From contig NC_035438.2 of the NCBI RefSeq assembly GCF_002127325.2, positions 144,203,787 through 144,267,786 on the forward strand: a stretch of 64,000 nucleotides of DNA, read 5' to 3'. Position 1 is the first letter of the stretch, and each line of letters opens with the position of its first letter. The translations under genes were made by a program, and so were the position numbers. This stretch comes from Helianthus annuus (Eukaryota > Streptophyta > Magnoliopsida > Asterales > Asteraceae). Below, in pieces: positions 1 through 11,885 of this stretch. The notes under the pieces are model-generated. The model was not told where the DNA came from. It did no database searches and was given only the letters and a program-made list of their open reading frames with translations.

Positions 1-949
1 CCCACGACCCCATTCCAGCGCCGTCGCCGCCAAGAGTGGCGGTCGGCCGTCCATGAAGAGAGAGAGATGAGCGGCAGCGGAAGGAGATAACATTGGGTGT
101 GCGTGGGTTTAATCGGTGATCGAAGGGAAGCAGCGGCCGGAGCTCCTCAGGTTACCGAAGATAAAGGAGGGAGAGGGAGATGGTTGTCGGAGGGTTAGGG
201 GAAGATGAAGGGGGTGTTGCTGGTGAACCGAGAGGGGTGTTGTGGTGTGTGGTCGGAGAGCCGCCGCAGCGGCGCCTGGACTGGTCTCCGGCGACCTGTT
301 AAGCGAGAGAGAGAAGGCAGGGAGTGCGGCTGAAGTGTTATAAGAATTAGGGTTGTGCTGCTACTTTATAGTTTAATTACTAGGGTTTAAACTTAACTTG
401 AACGAGGATTTACATAAATTAGGAATCGGGTTATGACAGATGTGAAGGCCATAGCCTAGTGGTTACGCGTGTGTGCGGAGGAGCTGCTGACCCGGGTTCG
501 AGTCCCGTGGTCTGCCTTTTTTTGTGATTCAAATCTCTTTTTTTTTAAACATTGAAATTTCCATGAAATTACACAACAGCCCCTGTAGTTTAAAGTTTAG
601 TAAAAGCACATAAACAACCCCTTGTCATTAAATAACTAAGTTATGTCATGTTATATAAAAGAAAGAACTAACTTTATAATTTAACTAACGTAGTTAGTTG
701 CATTTATTAACACTAAAAATTCACGAGACTAACTAGTTTATAATAAAAATTTAACTTTTAAAATGTAAAATTAATTAATTTAGTTAGTTAAGTAGGGAAT
801 AAAAAAAATCATAACGAAATAGATTAAAGATAAAGATTATTCGACAATTACAACGAAACATCGAATACAAGGTCACAAAGTTTCCAAAAATAGGAATATG
901 AACAACGGCTTCTAAGTATGGAAAGTTATGAAAAACGCGGAGCGTTACA
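1..949 (-). mobile_element. E7: partial LTR (right end) of a minus-strand LTR retrotransposon
   Basis: The stretch ends in AGCGTTACA at 949, directly followed by E0 pol sequence. On the minus strand it therefore starts TGTAACGCT, a standard LTR end, closely like the ends of E4 (GAGCGTTACA). Positions 1-340 are GC-rich with CCGCC and GAGAGA tracts and precede AT-rich sequence, as in the R/U5 part of the E4 LTR. Only this end is inside the window, so I cannot tell a solo LTR from the 5' LTR of a longer element, and the target-site duplication cannot be tested. Confidence 0.65.
437..523 (+). repeat. tRNA-like Pol III unit / SINE head inside E7
   Basis: A perfect Pol III box A (TAGCCTAGTGG, 452-462) is followed 33 bases later by a perfect box B (GGTTCGAGTCC, 495-505) and by a run of seven T at 517-523 that would stop Pol III. 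No complete cloverleaf with CCA-accepting stem is evident, so this is better read as a SINE head or decayed tRNA-derived unit than as a working tRNA gene. I saw no clear flanking duplication. Confidence 0.6.
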
Positions 950-1866
950 TACAAATCCCAAGATTTGCAGCCCAGTTCTTGATTGAGTCAACCTTGGATG
1001 GATCAACATGAATCCCATCCTTATTAACCACGTGGTCTAGGAAATGGACTTCACGAAGCCAAAAGTCACATTTCGAGATCTTAGCGTAAGCTGTCCTTTA
1101 CGAAGAAGTTCCAAAATCACAAATGTCTCCCTTGCAACTGGTCGAACTGGTTGTCAATATGAGGGAGAGAGTAGCGATTCTTCACGGTCACCTTGTTGAG
1201 TTCGTGGTAATCAATGCACATGCGGAAGGCACCGTCCTTTTTCTTTACGAACAACGCTGGAGCTTCCCAAGGCAAAGAGCTAGGATGAATGAAACCCTTG
1301 CCCAAAAGTTCCTGAAGCTGAGCGGACACGAGCTATTGGTGCTGCTCCAGGAGCTAGCTCGATTTGAAATTCGACCTGACGATGAGGCGGAAGGCCAGGT
1401 GATTCCTCAGGGAATACTTCAGGAAAGTCGTGTACAATCGGGGTATCTTCTATCCCCTTTTCTTTTCGTCGAGGTGTCAGTAGCAAGAGCTAGGATGACA
1501 GTGTGGCCCTTTCGTAAGCACTTATGGGCCTTAAGGAAAAAGATGATGTTCACCACAGCGCTACTCTTGTTGCTACAAATAATAAGAGGTTCTTCACCAG
1601 AATGAGGAATGCGGACTATTTCTCCTTACAAAGAATCTCTATTCGATGATGAGTCAACCAATCCATCCCGATAACGACGTCGAAGCTACCAAGTATGAAG
1701 GGGATAGAGTCGATAGAGAAGGTCTGACCAGTTAAAGCGAGGTTACAACCCTTAACTATGTCTGCACCCTCAAGACTTTTACCATTAGCTAGTTCTACAA
1801 CAGGTTTGGTGTTTTAAGGGTAATGGGGTACGCTTAAGCATCTGACTAACTCTTAGGAACACATAT
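950..1866 (-). pseudogene. E0 pol fragment: protease end and reverse transcriptase start (Ty3/gypsy)
   Basis: Read on the minus strand from 1866 this gives the end of an aspartic protease domain, the linker with the motif DFPEVFPEESPGLPPHRQ, and the start of a gypsy RT ([20 protein letters not shown]). It then runs on to the region that precedes the RNase H domain (HVDPSK), where it is cut off at 950 by E7. The RT and the linker lie in different frames around 1290-1320, and the protease stretch has stops, so it is dead. The protease start with its DSGA motif lies 10 kb away at 11886-11960, because E2 is inserted between them. RNase H, integrase and the 3' LTR of E0 are not in this piece. Confidence 0.85.
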
Positions 1867-2715
1867 TGTCACGACCCCCGACCCCATCCTAGCCGGAATC
1901 GGAAGCCGCGAGCAGTCTAGTGGTACCGGTGATTATTTTAAAAAAAAACATTGCAGCGGAAATTTCATCAGGACCGTGAGTTAGGAAATTATCAGAGTTT
2001 AGAAACACCGGATTTTATTTAAATAGATGAAATAAATTCCATGTTTTACAAAGGTAGCTTTTAATAAAAATAATATTTCTTAATTTGATTTACTTAATAA
2101 AATAAGCCACTTCTTGAAGTCTTATAGTGCCGGATCCAATCCTTACTCCAATCTACTGTAATTACCTGAAACGCGTTTTAAAAAGGTTTTGTCAGCGGGA
2201 AATACTGAGTGAATCATTCTATTTACTAAAAACGACACATTTGTTATAATTCACAGTGTTAAGATCTTTTACGCATGTTTCTGATATCAACCAACTACCC
2301 ACAGTATTTGTCACTCAACCGGATCTGTGACAGTGGTCATATCACCATTGGCTGCCCCAATGAATGACGTAAATCAATTAAAATTAGGTTCGCCCACCTA
2401 AAATGATTTAAACTGTAGTAATGTGCACAATACCCCACATACTGGCTGTAATTTGGTGATTACATCAACTTAATCACTGTAATTATAATTCTGAAAATAA
2501 TTTGGAGTATTGTAAAACAGTTGATAAAAAGAGAATGACTCACATTATAATCATGCAGATTCATACGGCCAAAGTTTAGTCTACAGATAAGCCTTGATAT
2601 ATTGCAGATTTATACAGGCAGAGCTTAGCCTATTGATTTAGCCTTGTAACCTAGTGCACACGAACTAGGTAGGTCACTTAATACAACAATTACGATAACT
2701 CACGAGATCAAATTC

Positions 2716-2860
2716 TCACAACGAACGACAAAGTGCGATACTTAAACATCCATCGATTTAACGACGAACGACAAAGTACGATACTTAAACATCCATCGAA
2801 TTAACGACGAACGACAAAGTATAACCCTAATGTGGGTGGCACTTAAACATCCATTGGATA
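2716..2860. repeat. Three tandem ~43-base units in the E2 LTR
   Basis: The core ACGAACGACAAAGT is repeated three times at about 43-base spacing, each copy followed by a variant of ACTTAAACATCCATYG. The same array is present at about 10062-10205 in the other LTR. A reverse-oriented diverged version, built on CTTTGTCGTTTGTC, lies at about 8750-8875 in S1. It is transcribed in the element's own RNA, downstream of the predicted start. Confidence 0.8.
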
Positions 2861-3041
2861 TATTGATCGGTCGGAAAATGAATCGTAATAGCGATCGAGT
2901 TAATACCCTGTATCGTAGCAGCACCCTGCTATACTAATTAGTGATTCGCGTGTGTGTTTTTAGAGTATTTAGACGATAACTCGGTGTATAATCGGAATTT
3001 AATCGTCGAATGAACAGCAGACTGCAAGTGCCGATGCCTGC

Positions 3042-3103
3042 TATTTATACACGAAATTTGACTGGCTTACGGACCGTAAGCCTTATCCCTTACGGTCCGT
3101 AAG
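3042..3103 (-). promoter_or_regulatory. E2 LTR core promoter with twin palindromes
   Basis: The minus strand carries TATAAATA at 3049-3042. Sixteen bases upstream of it are two perfect 7-1-7 palindromes, CTTACGGACCGTAAG (3066-3080) and CTTACGGTCCGTAAG (3089-3103), which are reverse complements of each other. The same arrangement is kept in the other LTR (10409-10446). Promoter function is inferred from position and TATA box only. Confidence 0.65.
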
Positions 3104-4546
3104 GGACACCTTTTCACTATAGGCTTGCCACGTATGTGTGTAGGCTTGATGAGTCGACGGAATATTAAATTCGAATTTTGACAACGAGATATAAAGATAA
3201 TTATCAAGTGGGAATATCCCCCTCCTAAGTTTTAGGGGCCCTGATCTTGATTTTGATTGTTATGAGAATTTTAGGAGTTGTGTAGGATTACTTGGGTGTC
3301 TCAACTAGGGTTTCCTATTGAGTAAATAAAATAATAGGTATGACTTTTGATGAGAGTTGTTTACAAAATAGAATAATAACTAATAGTTTTGGGTAGATCA
3401 TAAAAAGAGAATAAAATAAAGAGAATGGACCCACTGTGTAACTTTAGGGTTCAACTAGAAAGACTCCTGGTATAAATTTTGGGTATAACTTTTGGGCTAT
3501 ATATATATATAAAAATATATAATCTACTCGTGGTAAGTATAGTACCCCTAAATCAACCTTGTCCCGATGTCCCGAGACAGAACCCAAACGAACTTAGTCG
3601 GGCAGAGCCTTGACATGCGTTATGGGGTTCAGATCAATCGGAAAGGATAGCGGTGATCGAGAGTTACAATACTTAAAACGAAGCAAGGCTTTGTAGTATT
3701 ATAGGTATAATACTGAACAAGAAAATTTAGTTTGTAGGAAGAATAATTTCATAGAGGGCGAGATGAAAAGTTTGGAAAGAAAATGGATTGGAAAAATTTG
3801 ATATACGGCTTCTATTTATACTTGAGAATTTGGCTTACATCTTACGCAGAAAAGGCCACCTACAATACTAATTGTTTATGCTTTCATCTTGGGCACTACA
3901 CGTGCATTTTCAATTCCTTTTAATTATTTTAAATTTTGTTATTATTTTATTAGTTTATGCTTTGTTCTTATTTGATTATGTGTATTCATAATTTCAAAGA
4001 AATCAAATGTTTAATTTTATTTTTATTTTTATTATGAACGTACACTTATTTTGGCAAATGTTTAGTTTTTTATATTTTCATATTATTTTATTATAATAAT
4101 TAATTCAACATTTTTACTTATTAGCGTGTATAACTTGTAAAATATAACTTTGTAGGAAATAATAAATATGTCTTTAGAACGAGAATATTTTTGTCTACAT
4201 TTTGAACCAAGTTTCCTTAAAAACGGAGTAGGTTCAAAATACAATGTATTATTATAATTTAAGTATTATACGGTTCCTAGGTCCATCTAGGAACTTCATA
4301 TTTCTTACGGTCAACCTATCCATAAATTACCTGTCTAATAATATAAGTTTTTATAGACTTTTATTTTATTAGAAAGGTCACCCATATACAGGCCAATTAA
4401 TTAATATAATATTTCAACCAACTTTATAAAATAGTGTTTAAAACTATTTGGGTTGAATATTTATAAAAATAAACTAGTTACTAGTTGGTAGTGGTTAATA
4501 AATTTACCCAAACCTATAATTCTTATATAAAAATATGAATGTTACA

Positions 4547-4560
4547 TCCTCCCCACCTTG
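4547..4560 (-). other. E2 polypurine tract
   Basis: The minus strand reads CAAGGTGGGGAGGA and abuts the TGTAACATTC start of the 3' LTR. This is the expected primer for plus-strand DNA synthesis. Confidence 0.8.
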
Positions 4561-7500
4561 TTTTAAATCTCGTCCTCGAGATTTGGGTTACGATATTTCT
4601 TTTAGACTTATGTCATATTTTAGTCAATAAAAATAATATTAAGGTAGATGACACAGAATTAAAATATTAAGTTTTAATATGAGTTGTACAATAAGGAGGA
4701 TTCAATGGTTCAACTGAATTAGTTCGAGAAATCGATGACAAACGAATGAGATGAAATGATATAATCTCCAAAGTGACTAGGTTCAAGTCAAAAGATATAT
4801 GGTCAATAGATATTTAAAATAAATGTGAAGACTTTTTTTTTTTTTTTTTTTTTAGAATCAATAAAATCTTTTGTCAAAAGAAAGCTTACTTTTGATTGGC
4901 AACTGAGGAAGACTTAGAATTGACAGGTTCAAAAGAAAAAAAAAACATGAAAATGATTTGTCAAATATTGAATTATGATATGAGAAAATCGATGTGCTGA
5001 GATGAGTGAATTACAAAGATACACCAAAAGACAAATAGAGTTAGTGTATCATTGTTTAGAGTTCCAAGTTGTTTTTAATTGTGAAACAATGTGATAGTAC
5101 ATTATTAGTGACTATATTTTTCATATTATGTCCTAGAGATGGAAATATAATAAGAACAAGTTGTTTTGGCATGACCAACCATTATATTATATTACTAAAG
5201 CAAATGTAATATATATTATTTGTCTCACACTTTTACTATATGTAAATGGTTACTACTTTTTAAATAAATATTATAGTATTTTACTATACTATGTAAAATA
5301 ACTTATATTTATTATGTAATACACGTTACAAAATACTGCAATGAGTTTATTACATTACAAAATATTTTAGTATTATTATTTTGTAAAAGAATTCACTTTT
5401 ATTTATAACGTTAACTGAAAGTTGTAAATAAAAGTGTAATAATATTTATTGTACAAAAGTATTTGTAAAATAATTTGTAAATATATATCACTTAATGGGT
5501 CGATTCTATGTGATTACTTATTTTATCTTGAAACCATATAACGTTGTGAATGTATTTACAAATGTTGTAAATAAGTGAAAACATGGACTATTCTTTATAT
5601 ATTATAATGTTCTCTTAACCCAACGTAGTTGATGATTACTATATTATTCTTATATGGTTATTTTCTTGCTAGAGTGTTATGGTACATAGTTACCACAAAA
5701 TATGTGATACATAATTATTTATATAATTTTATTCGTTTCTCTAATTCTTGTATCGTTTTATGAAAATATGTCTTTTCTTTACAGTACAAAGCAAAATATT
5801 TTTTTATATATATAATTAAGATTTATTAAATAAGTACAATGACTTAATTAACTAGTCATTATCATGGCGGATATTAGTTAGTGCTGCCTTGTTTAAGCAT
5901 AGGTGGCCAGTCCATGCCTAACTAAGGCTAGGCTATTCAATATATGTCCCTGATAATAACTCTAGTATCTAAAAATAATACTAGCACTTCTGTTATTTAT
6001 TACTAATAATAAAAATAAATAACTTAAATATAAACTTAAATGAGAGCATATCTCAATATAAGTTTTATATATATAAAATATAAATTCTTTACCTCAATGG
6101 GTTAACAAAAAAATCATTAACTCGAAAGCAAAGAGTCACTGTTTTATAATAATGCGATTCATAGTGCAAAAAGTGAAATGATATTTGAGTTTTGATAAAT
6201 CGGAATGAAGCCCTCCAGTGGTCTTCATAAAGCAAATGAATCATACTCGCAATAAACAGAGCATGCGTAACGTGTGGATTTACCAAGAATTGAAATAGAT
6301 CAATATTTGCTGCTATGAAAGAAATCCTTATGATATGATGACTTCTTTTGTAGTGCTAATAATTATGACTCTGATTAGACTATGCACCGATGTTTGTAAA
6401 ATATTGTTCCAACGTATCTTAGCGATATTCAGATCGTTTGTAGGATCGTGTGGCAAAGTACTTCTTATTGATTAGTGGTTCTTCTACTGACAGAATTAGT
6501 ATTGGTGTTATTGTGCCCACTTTATATTTTCCGAAGGTCTTGCCTTGGAAAATCGTGTGTGTTAAACTTCAACGTCTGTGGACATATAATTTAAGTTTCA
6601 TGTGTTTTCTTGTGCACCAATAAAATTTTACATGCTTCTTATTTGCGTTCATAATTATGGCGTTAATAATTTATGGTAACGTATTTGGTAATTCTTATAT
6701 TTTTGATGGTGTTCCAACTTATAGAATTTCCACTGTTTATTTTGTCACACGAGCTACGAGACAAATGATCAAACGAAATAATGTTTGATATCGGAAAACA
6801 GATTCCTAATAAAGAAATCTAGACACATATGCTTGTGCTTTATTCCTGACTTTTGGAATTTCTTATAGATATATATATATATATCTCTATAATCATATAT
6901 TTCACATGCTGTAATATACATACCTTCTATAAGGTCAATGTATTTAACAGATTCATATTTCCAAAAATAAGTCAGATATCATGTTATGATACTATTTAGG
7001 GAAACTTGTCACTTGTTTGACATACTATGTATCCCGTCTTATCCGGTTCGCGCCGGAGCGGTAATCTCAGTATATCCGGACAAGCTGGAGAGTCTGCTAC
7101 TCTATACCCAGTTTTGCCGGAGAAATTTTTCTATTTCCCATAAATAATATTTTTTTTTCAAGATTTTAACAGTGCCTTTTTAGGGCTTTTATCCAGAATC
7201 AAGGAAATTTGTATTCCATAACATATCTTTATTCTAGATCAAGTAATATCAAGAAACAAGAATAAATAGCAATTAAATGCTATTGCCTGCTAATCGTCAT
7301 TTTTATGGAATACCAATATCCATTACATTATACTTATATAAGTAATTTACCTTAAAGTTTATTTAAGGCAAAATTCTTAAGTTCAAGTCTAAATATCATC
7401 CGGAGTGCTATCAGATAATATTAAGCTTCTAATTTTCCGTTTAAACTTAGGTATTATTATAACACCTATTTGCGTAAACAAGTGGCTTAGCTTATACTAA

Positions 7501-7633
7501 GGCATCTTTTCTTATGTTCAAGTCTAAATGCTATCAGATGTGCCACCAGTTAAGTTAATAGCAATCTCCTAACTCTTTTATTTAAGCTTAAGTATTGTTA
7601 TCACAACACTTATAGGTTTAAAGCAGTGGCTTA
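4561..7633 (-). other. E2 internal non-coding region
   Basis: Three kilobases of AT-rich DNA with stops in all frames and no recognisable retroelement protein motif. It contains a run of about 21 T at 4833-4853 and a GC-richer island with several CCGG sites at about 7036-7130. The part next to the PBS is a duplicated leader, listed separately. I see no gene in it. Confidence 0.75.
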
Positions 7634-7636
7634 GCT
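7381..7636 (-). repeat. Duplicated leader next to the E2 primer-binding site
   Basis: Two diverged direct copies (about 7381-7492 and 7516-7636, offset about 135 bases) share GTTCAAGTCTAAAT near one end, TTAAGCTT/TTAAGTAT-type stretches in the middle and GTGGCTTAGCT at the other end. The second copy runs into the PBS. It lies in the 5' leader of the element RNA. Confidence 0.65.
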
Positions 7637-7645
7637 CTGATACCA
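7634..7645 (-). other. E2 primer-binding site (tRNA-iMet type)
   Basis: The minus strand reads TGGTATCAGAGC, complementary to the 3' end of plant initiator-methionine tRNA. It is seven bases from the 5' LTR, which starts at 7653. Confidence 0.9.
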
Positions 7646-8207
7646 CCTTAACTGTCACGACCCCCGACCCCATCCTAGCCGGAATCGGAAGCCGCGAGCA
7701 GTCCAGTGGTACTGGTGATTATTTTAAAAAAAAACATTGCAGCGGAAATTTCATCAGGACCGTGAGTTAGGAAAATATCAGAGTTTAGAAACACCGGATT
7801 TTATTTAAATAGATGAAATAAATTCCATGTTTTACAAAGGTAGCTTTTAATAAAAATAATATTTCTTAATTTGATTTACTTAATAAAATAAGCCACTTCT
7901 TGAAGTCTTTTAGTGCCGGATCCAATCCTTACTCCAATCTACTGTAATTACCTGAAACGCGTTTTAAAAAGGTTTTGTCAGCGGGAAATACTGAGTGAAT
8001 CATTCTATTTACTAAAAACGACACATTTGTTATAATTCACAGTGTTAAGATCTTTTACGCATGTTTCTGATATCAACCAACTACCCACAGTATTTGTCAC
8101 TCGACCGGATCTGTGACAGTGGTCATATCACCATTGGCTGCCCCAATGAATGACGTAAATCAATTAAAATTAGGTTCGCCCACCTAAAATGATTTAAACT
8201 GTAGTAA

Positions 8208-9760
8208 TGTAACAACTGTCACTAAAATCCATAATTAGGATGGTAATTAGCTATTAAGGAAACCCTAATTAAGAAACCCAAGTAATTCTGCACTAACCCT
8301 AAAATTTCCAGAACAATCAGAATCAGGATCAGGGCCCCTAAAACTCAGGGGGGGATAAACCCTAGCCAACAATTATCTTCATAACTCTCTATCAAATTCG
8401 AAAATTGAAAAACTGTCGACACAGCAAGCCTAGTTACACACGTAGCTACCCTATGAACATAGGTTACCACTCGCGTAGCGCGACACCTATAGGGGGTACC
8501 CCTCGCGCTACGCGACGGTGTCAAATTTCGGGTATAAATAGAGGGGGTTGGGACTTGAATTCTGTCTTTGGAACGACGTAAAAACTCGTTGTGTACGTCG
8601 AGTTATGGCAGAAACAATACAACAAACACACACGATTCACGAAATGCTGCCTCAATCAGGGTATTAACTTGATCGCTATTACGATTCATTTCCGGGATCA
8701 ATATATCCAAAGAATGTCTAAGTGCCGCCCACATTGGGCTATGCTTTGTCGTTTGTCGGTAATCCGATAAATGAGTTGAAGCATTGTACTTTGTCGTTTG
8801 TCGATAATTCGATAAATGAGTTGAAGTACTATACTTTGTCGTTTGTCATTTTGATAAATGAGTTGAAGTATTGCACTTGGGCATTCATTGGGAGAATTTG
8901 ATCTCGTAAATTATCGTAACTGTTGTATTGATCATTAACCCGGTTTTGTGTGCATCATTTCCTAAATTAGGATTATTAGTCTCAATACACTTACAATCAA
9001 AGTAGATGATAATTCTCAGAAGAATCTGAACCATAAAGCTTGTTAATTCAAATACTGCATGCTTATATTGTGAGTCATTCTCTTTTTATCAATTGTTTTA
9101 CAATACTCCAAACTAAATTTTTTCAAAGTTATAATTACAGTGATTAAGTTTATGTAATCACCAAATTACAGCTGGTATGTGGGGTATTGTGCACAGTATT
9201 ATTACTGTTTTAATCACATTAGGTGGGCGAGCCTAAAAGAAAGTGATATACGTCACTCATTGGGCCAGCCAATGGTGATATGACCACAGTCACAGAGCTG
9301 GTCTGTGACAAATACCTATTCTTGAAATGTTGGTTGATAATAAACATATGTAAAAACTCTTAATACTGTGAATTATAACAAATGTGTCGTTTTCAGTAAA
9401 ATGAATGAACTCACTCAGTATTTTCCGCTGACAAAACCTTTTTAAAACGCGTTTCAGGTAATTACAAGTAGATTGGAGTAAGGATTAGATCCAGCACTGA
9501 AAGACTTCAAGAAGTGGCTTATTTCATTAATTAAATCAAAATTAAGAAATATCGTTTTTATATTAAAAGCTACCTTTGTAAAACATGGGTTTATCCCATC
9601 TATTTAATAAATAAAATCCGGTGTTTTTAAACTTTGATATTTTTCCTAACTCACGGTCCTGATGAAATTTCCGCTGCAATGTTTTTCAAAATAATCACCG
9701 GTACCACTGGACTGCTCGCGACTTCCGATTCCGGCTAGGATGGGGTCGGGGGTCGTGACA
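8208..9760 (+). mobile_element. S1: solo LTR, short-U3 variant of the E2 family
   Basis: It starts TGTAACAACTG, ends GGGGTCGTGACA and is flanked by AGTAA at 8203-8207 and 9761-9765. No internal region remains, so it is a solo LTR left by LTR-LTR recombination. Its right half is the reverse complement of the E2 LTR start (same GACCCCCGACCCC end, same tandem array), so it belongs to the same family in opposite orientation. It is only 1553 bases long because it lacks about 1.1 kb of the U3 found in E2. Confidence 0.92.
8471..8540 (+). promoter_or_regulatory. S1 core promoter with inverted CpG-rich repeats
   Basis: TCGCGTAGCGCGA (8471-8483) and its exact reverse complement TCGCGCTACGCGA (8503-8515) precede a TATAAATA box at 8533-8540 by 17 bases. 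The place matches the twin palindromes of the E2 LTR, but the sequence is different. Confidence 0.65.
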
Positions 9761-11885
9761 AGTAATGTGCACAATACCCCACATACTGGCTGTAATTTGG
9801 TGATTACATCAACTTAATCACTGTAATTATAATTCTGAAAATAATTTGGAGTATTGTAAAACAGTTGATAAAAAGAGAATGACTCACATTATAATCATGC
9901 AGATTCATACGGCCAAAGTTTAGTCTACAGACAAGCCTTGATATATTGCAGATTTATACAGGAGAGCTTAGCCTATTGATTTAGCCTTGTAACCTAGTGC
10001 ACACGAACTAGGTAGGTAACTTAATACAACAATTACGATAACTCACGAGATCAAATTCTCACAACGAACGACAAAGTGCGATACTTAAACATTCATCGAT
10101 TTAACGACGAACGACAAAGTACGATACTTAAACATCCATCGAATTAACGACGAACGACAAAGTATAACCCTAATGTGGGTGGCACTTAAACATCCATTGG
10201 ATATATTGATCGGTCGGAAAATGAATCGTAATAGCGATCGAGTTAATACCCTGTATCGTAGCAGCACCCTGCTATACTAATTAGTGATTCGCGTGTGTGT
10301 TTTTAGAGTATTTAGACGATAACTCGGTGTATAATCGGAATTTAATCGTCGAATGAACAGCAGACTGCAAGTGCCGATGCCTGCTATTTATACACGAAAT
10401 TTGACAGGCTTACGGACCGTAAGCCTTATCCCTTACGGTCCGTAAGGGACACCTTTTCACTATAGGCTTGCCACGTATGTGTGTAGGCTTGATGAGTTGA
10501 CGGAATATTAAATTCGAATTTTGACAACAAGATATAAAGATAATTATCAAGTGGGAATATCCCCCTCCTAAGTTTTAGGGGCCCTGATCTTGATTTTGAT
10601 TGTTATGAAAATTTTAGGAGTTGTGTAGGATTACTTGGGTGTCTCAACTAGGGTTTCCTATTGAGTAAATAAAATAATAGGTATGACTTTTGATGAGAGT
10701 TGTTTACAAAATAGAATAATAAATAATAGTTTTGGGTAGATCATAAAAAGAGAATAAAATAAAGAGAATGGACCCACTGTGTAACTTTAGGGTTCAACTA
10801 GAAAGACTCCTGGTATAAATTTTGGGTATAACTTTTGGGCTATATATATATAAAAATATATAATCTACTCGTGGTAAGTATAGTACCCCTAAATCAACCT
10901 TGTCCCGATGTCCCGAGACAGAACCCAAACGAACTTAGTCGGGCAGAGCCTTGACATGCGTTATGGGGTTCAGATCAATCGGAAAGGATAGCGGTGATCG
11001 GGAGTTACAATACTTAAAACGAAGCAAGGCTTTGTAGTATTATAGGTAATACTGAACAAGAAAATTTAGTTTGTAGGAAGAATAATTTCATAGAGGGCGA
11101 GATGAAAAGTTTGGAAAGAAAATGGATTGGAAAAATTTGATATACGGCTTCTATTTATACTTGAGAATTTGGCTTACATCTTACGCAGAAAAGGCCACCT
11201 ACAATACTAATTGTTTTTGCTTTCATCTTGGGCACTACACGTGCATTTTCAATTCCTTTTAATTATTTTAAATTTTGTTATTATTTTATTAGTTTATGCT
11301 TTGTTCTTATCTGATTATGTGTATTCATAATTTCAAAGAAATCAAATGTTTAATTTTATTTTTATTTTTATTATGAACGTACACTCATTTTGGCAAATGT
11401 TTAGTTTTTTATATTTTCATATTATTTTATTATAATAATTAATTCAACATTTTTACTTATTAGCGTGTATAACTTGTAAAATATAACTTTGTAGGAAATA
11501 ATAAATATGTCTTTAGAATGAGAATATTTTTGTCTACATTGTGAACCAAGTTTCCTTAAAAACGGAGTAGGTTCAAAATACAATGTATTATTATAATTTA
11601 AGTATTATACGGTTCCTAGGTCCATCTAGGAACTTCATATTTCTTACGGTCAACCTATCCATAAATTACCGGTCTAATAATATAAGTTTTTATAGACGTT
11701 TATTTTATTAGAAAGGTCACCCATATACAGGCCAATTAATTAATATAATATTTCAACCAACTTTATAAAATAGTGTTTAAAACTATGTGGGTTGAATATT
11801 TATAAAAATAAACTAGTTACTAGTTGCTAGTGGTTAATAAATTTACCCAAACCTATAATTCTTATATAAAAATAGGAATGTTACA

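Larger units (their letters stand above)
1867..4546 (-). repeat. E2 3' LTR
   Basis: It begins TGTCACGACC and ends GAATGTTACA and matches 7653-11885 nearly base for base outside S1. On the minus strand, U3 occupies roughly 4546-3060, with a TATA box at 3049-3042 and the palindrome pair just upstream. The 43-base triplicated unit at about 2716-2860 lies downstream of the start site. An AT-rich stretch with TATATA runs lies near 3495-3525. Confidence 0.9.
1867..11885 (-). mobile_element. E2: non-autonomous LTR retrotransposon (LARD-like)
   Basis: Two LTRs of about 2.68 kb (1867-4546 and 7653-11885 without S1) flank 3.1 kb of internal DNA. The element is bordered by the 5-base duplication CATAT (1862-1866 and 11886-11890). 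A tRNA-iMet-type PBS lies beside the right LTR and a polypurine tract beside the left LTR, so it reads on the minus strand. No Gag, protease, RT or integrase motif is found in the internal region, whose longest open frame is about 65 codons. It must have moved with proteins from another element. The insertion splits the E0 protease. Confidence 0.9.
7653..11885 (-). repeat. E2 5' LTR, interrupted by solo LTR S1
   Basis: Its sequence parallels 1867-4546 from TGTCACGACC to GGAATGTTACA. It is broken at 8208-9760 by S1 plus a 5-base duplication. Without S1 it is about 2675 bases against 2680 for the other LTR. The twin palindromes recur at 10409-10446. Confidence 0.9.

Noticed and set aside
437..523. 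Functional tRNA gene
   Set aside because: A and B boxes are present, but I could not fold a full cloverleaf with a matching acceptor stem, so a SINE head or decayed tRNA is more likely.
1123..1605. 160-codon plus-strand open frame
   Set aside because: It lies antisense to the E0 protease-RT remnant, whose minus-strand reading has clear gypsy motifs. The plus frame shows none.
2716..2860. Regular 43-base repeats as a possible CRISPR-like array
   Set aside because: Only three units with no unique spacers, located in an LTR of a plant retrotransposon and present in both LTRs.
4547..7652. Hidden gag-pol remnant in the E2 interior
   Set aside because: I looked on both strands for DSGA/DTGA, FIDD/YVDD, HHCC and CCHC patterns and found none, so I treat the interior as non-coding.
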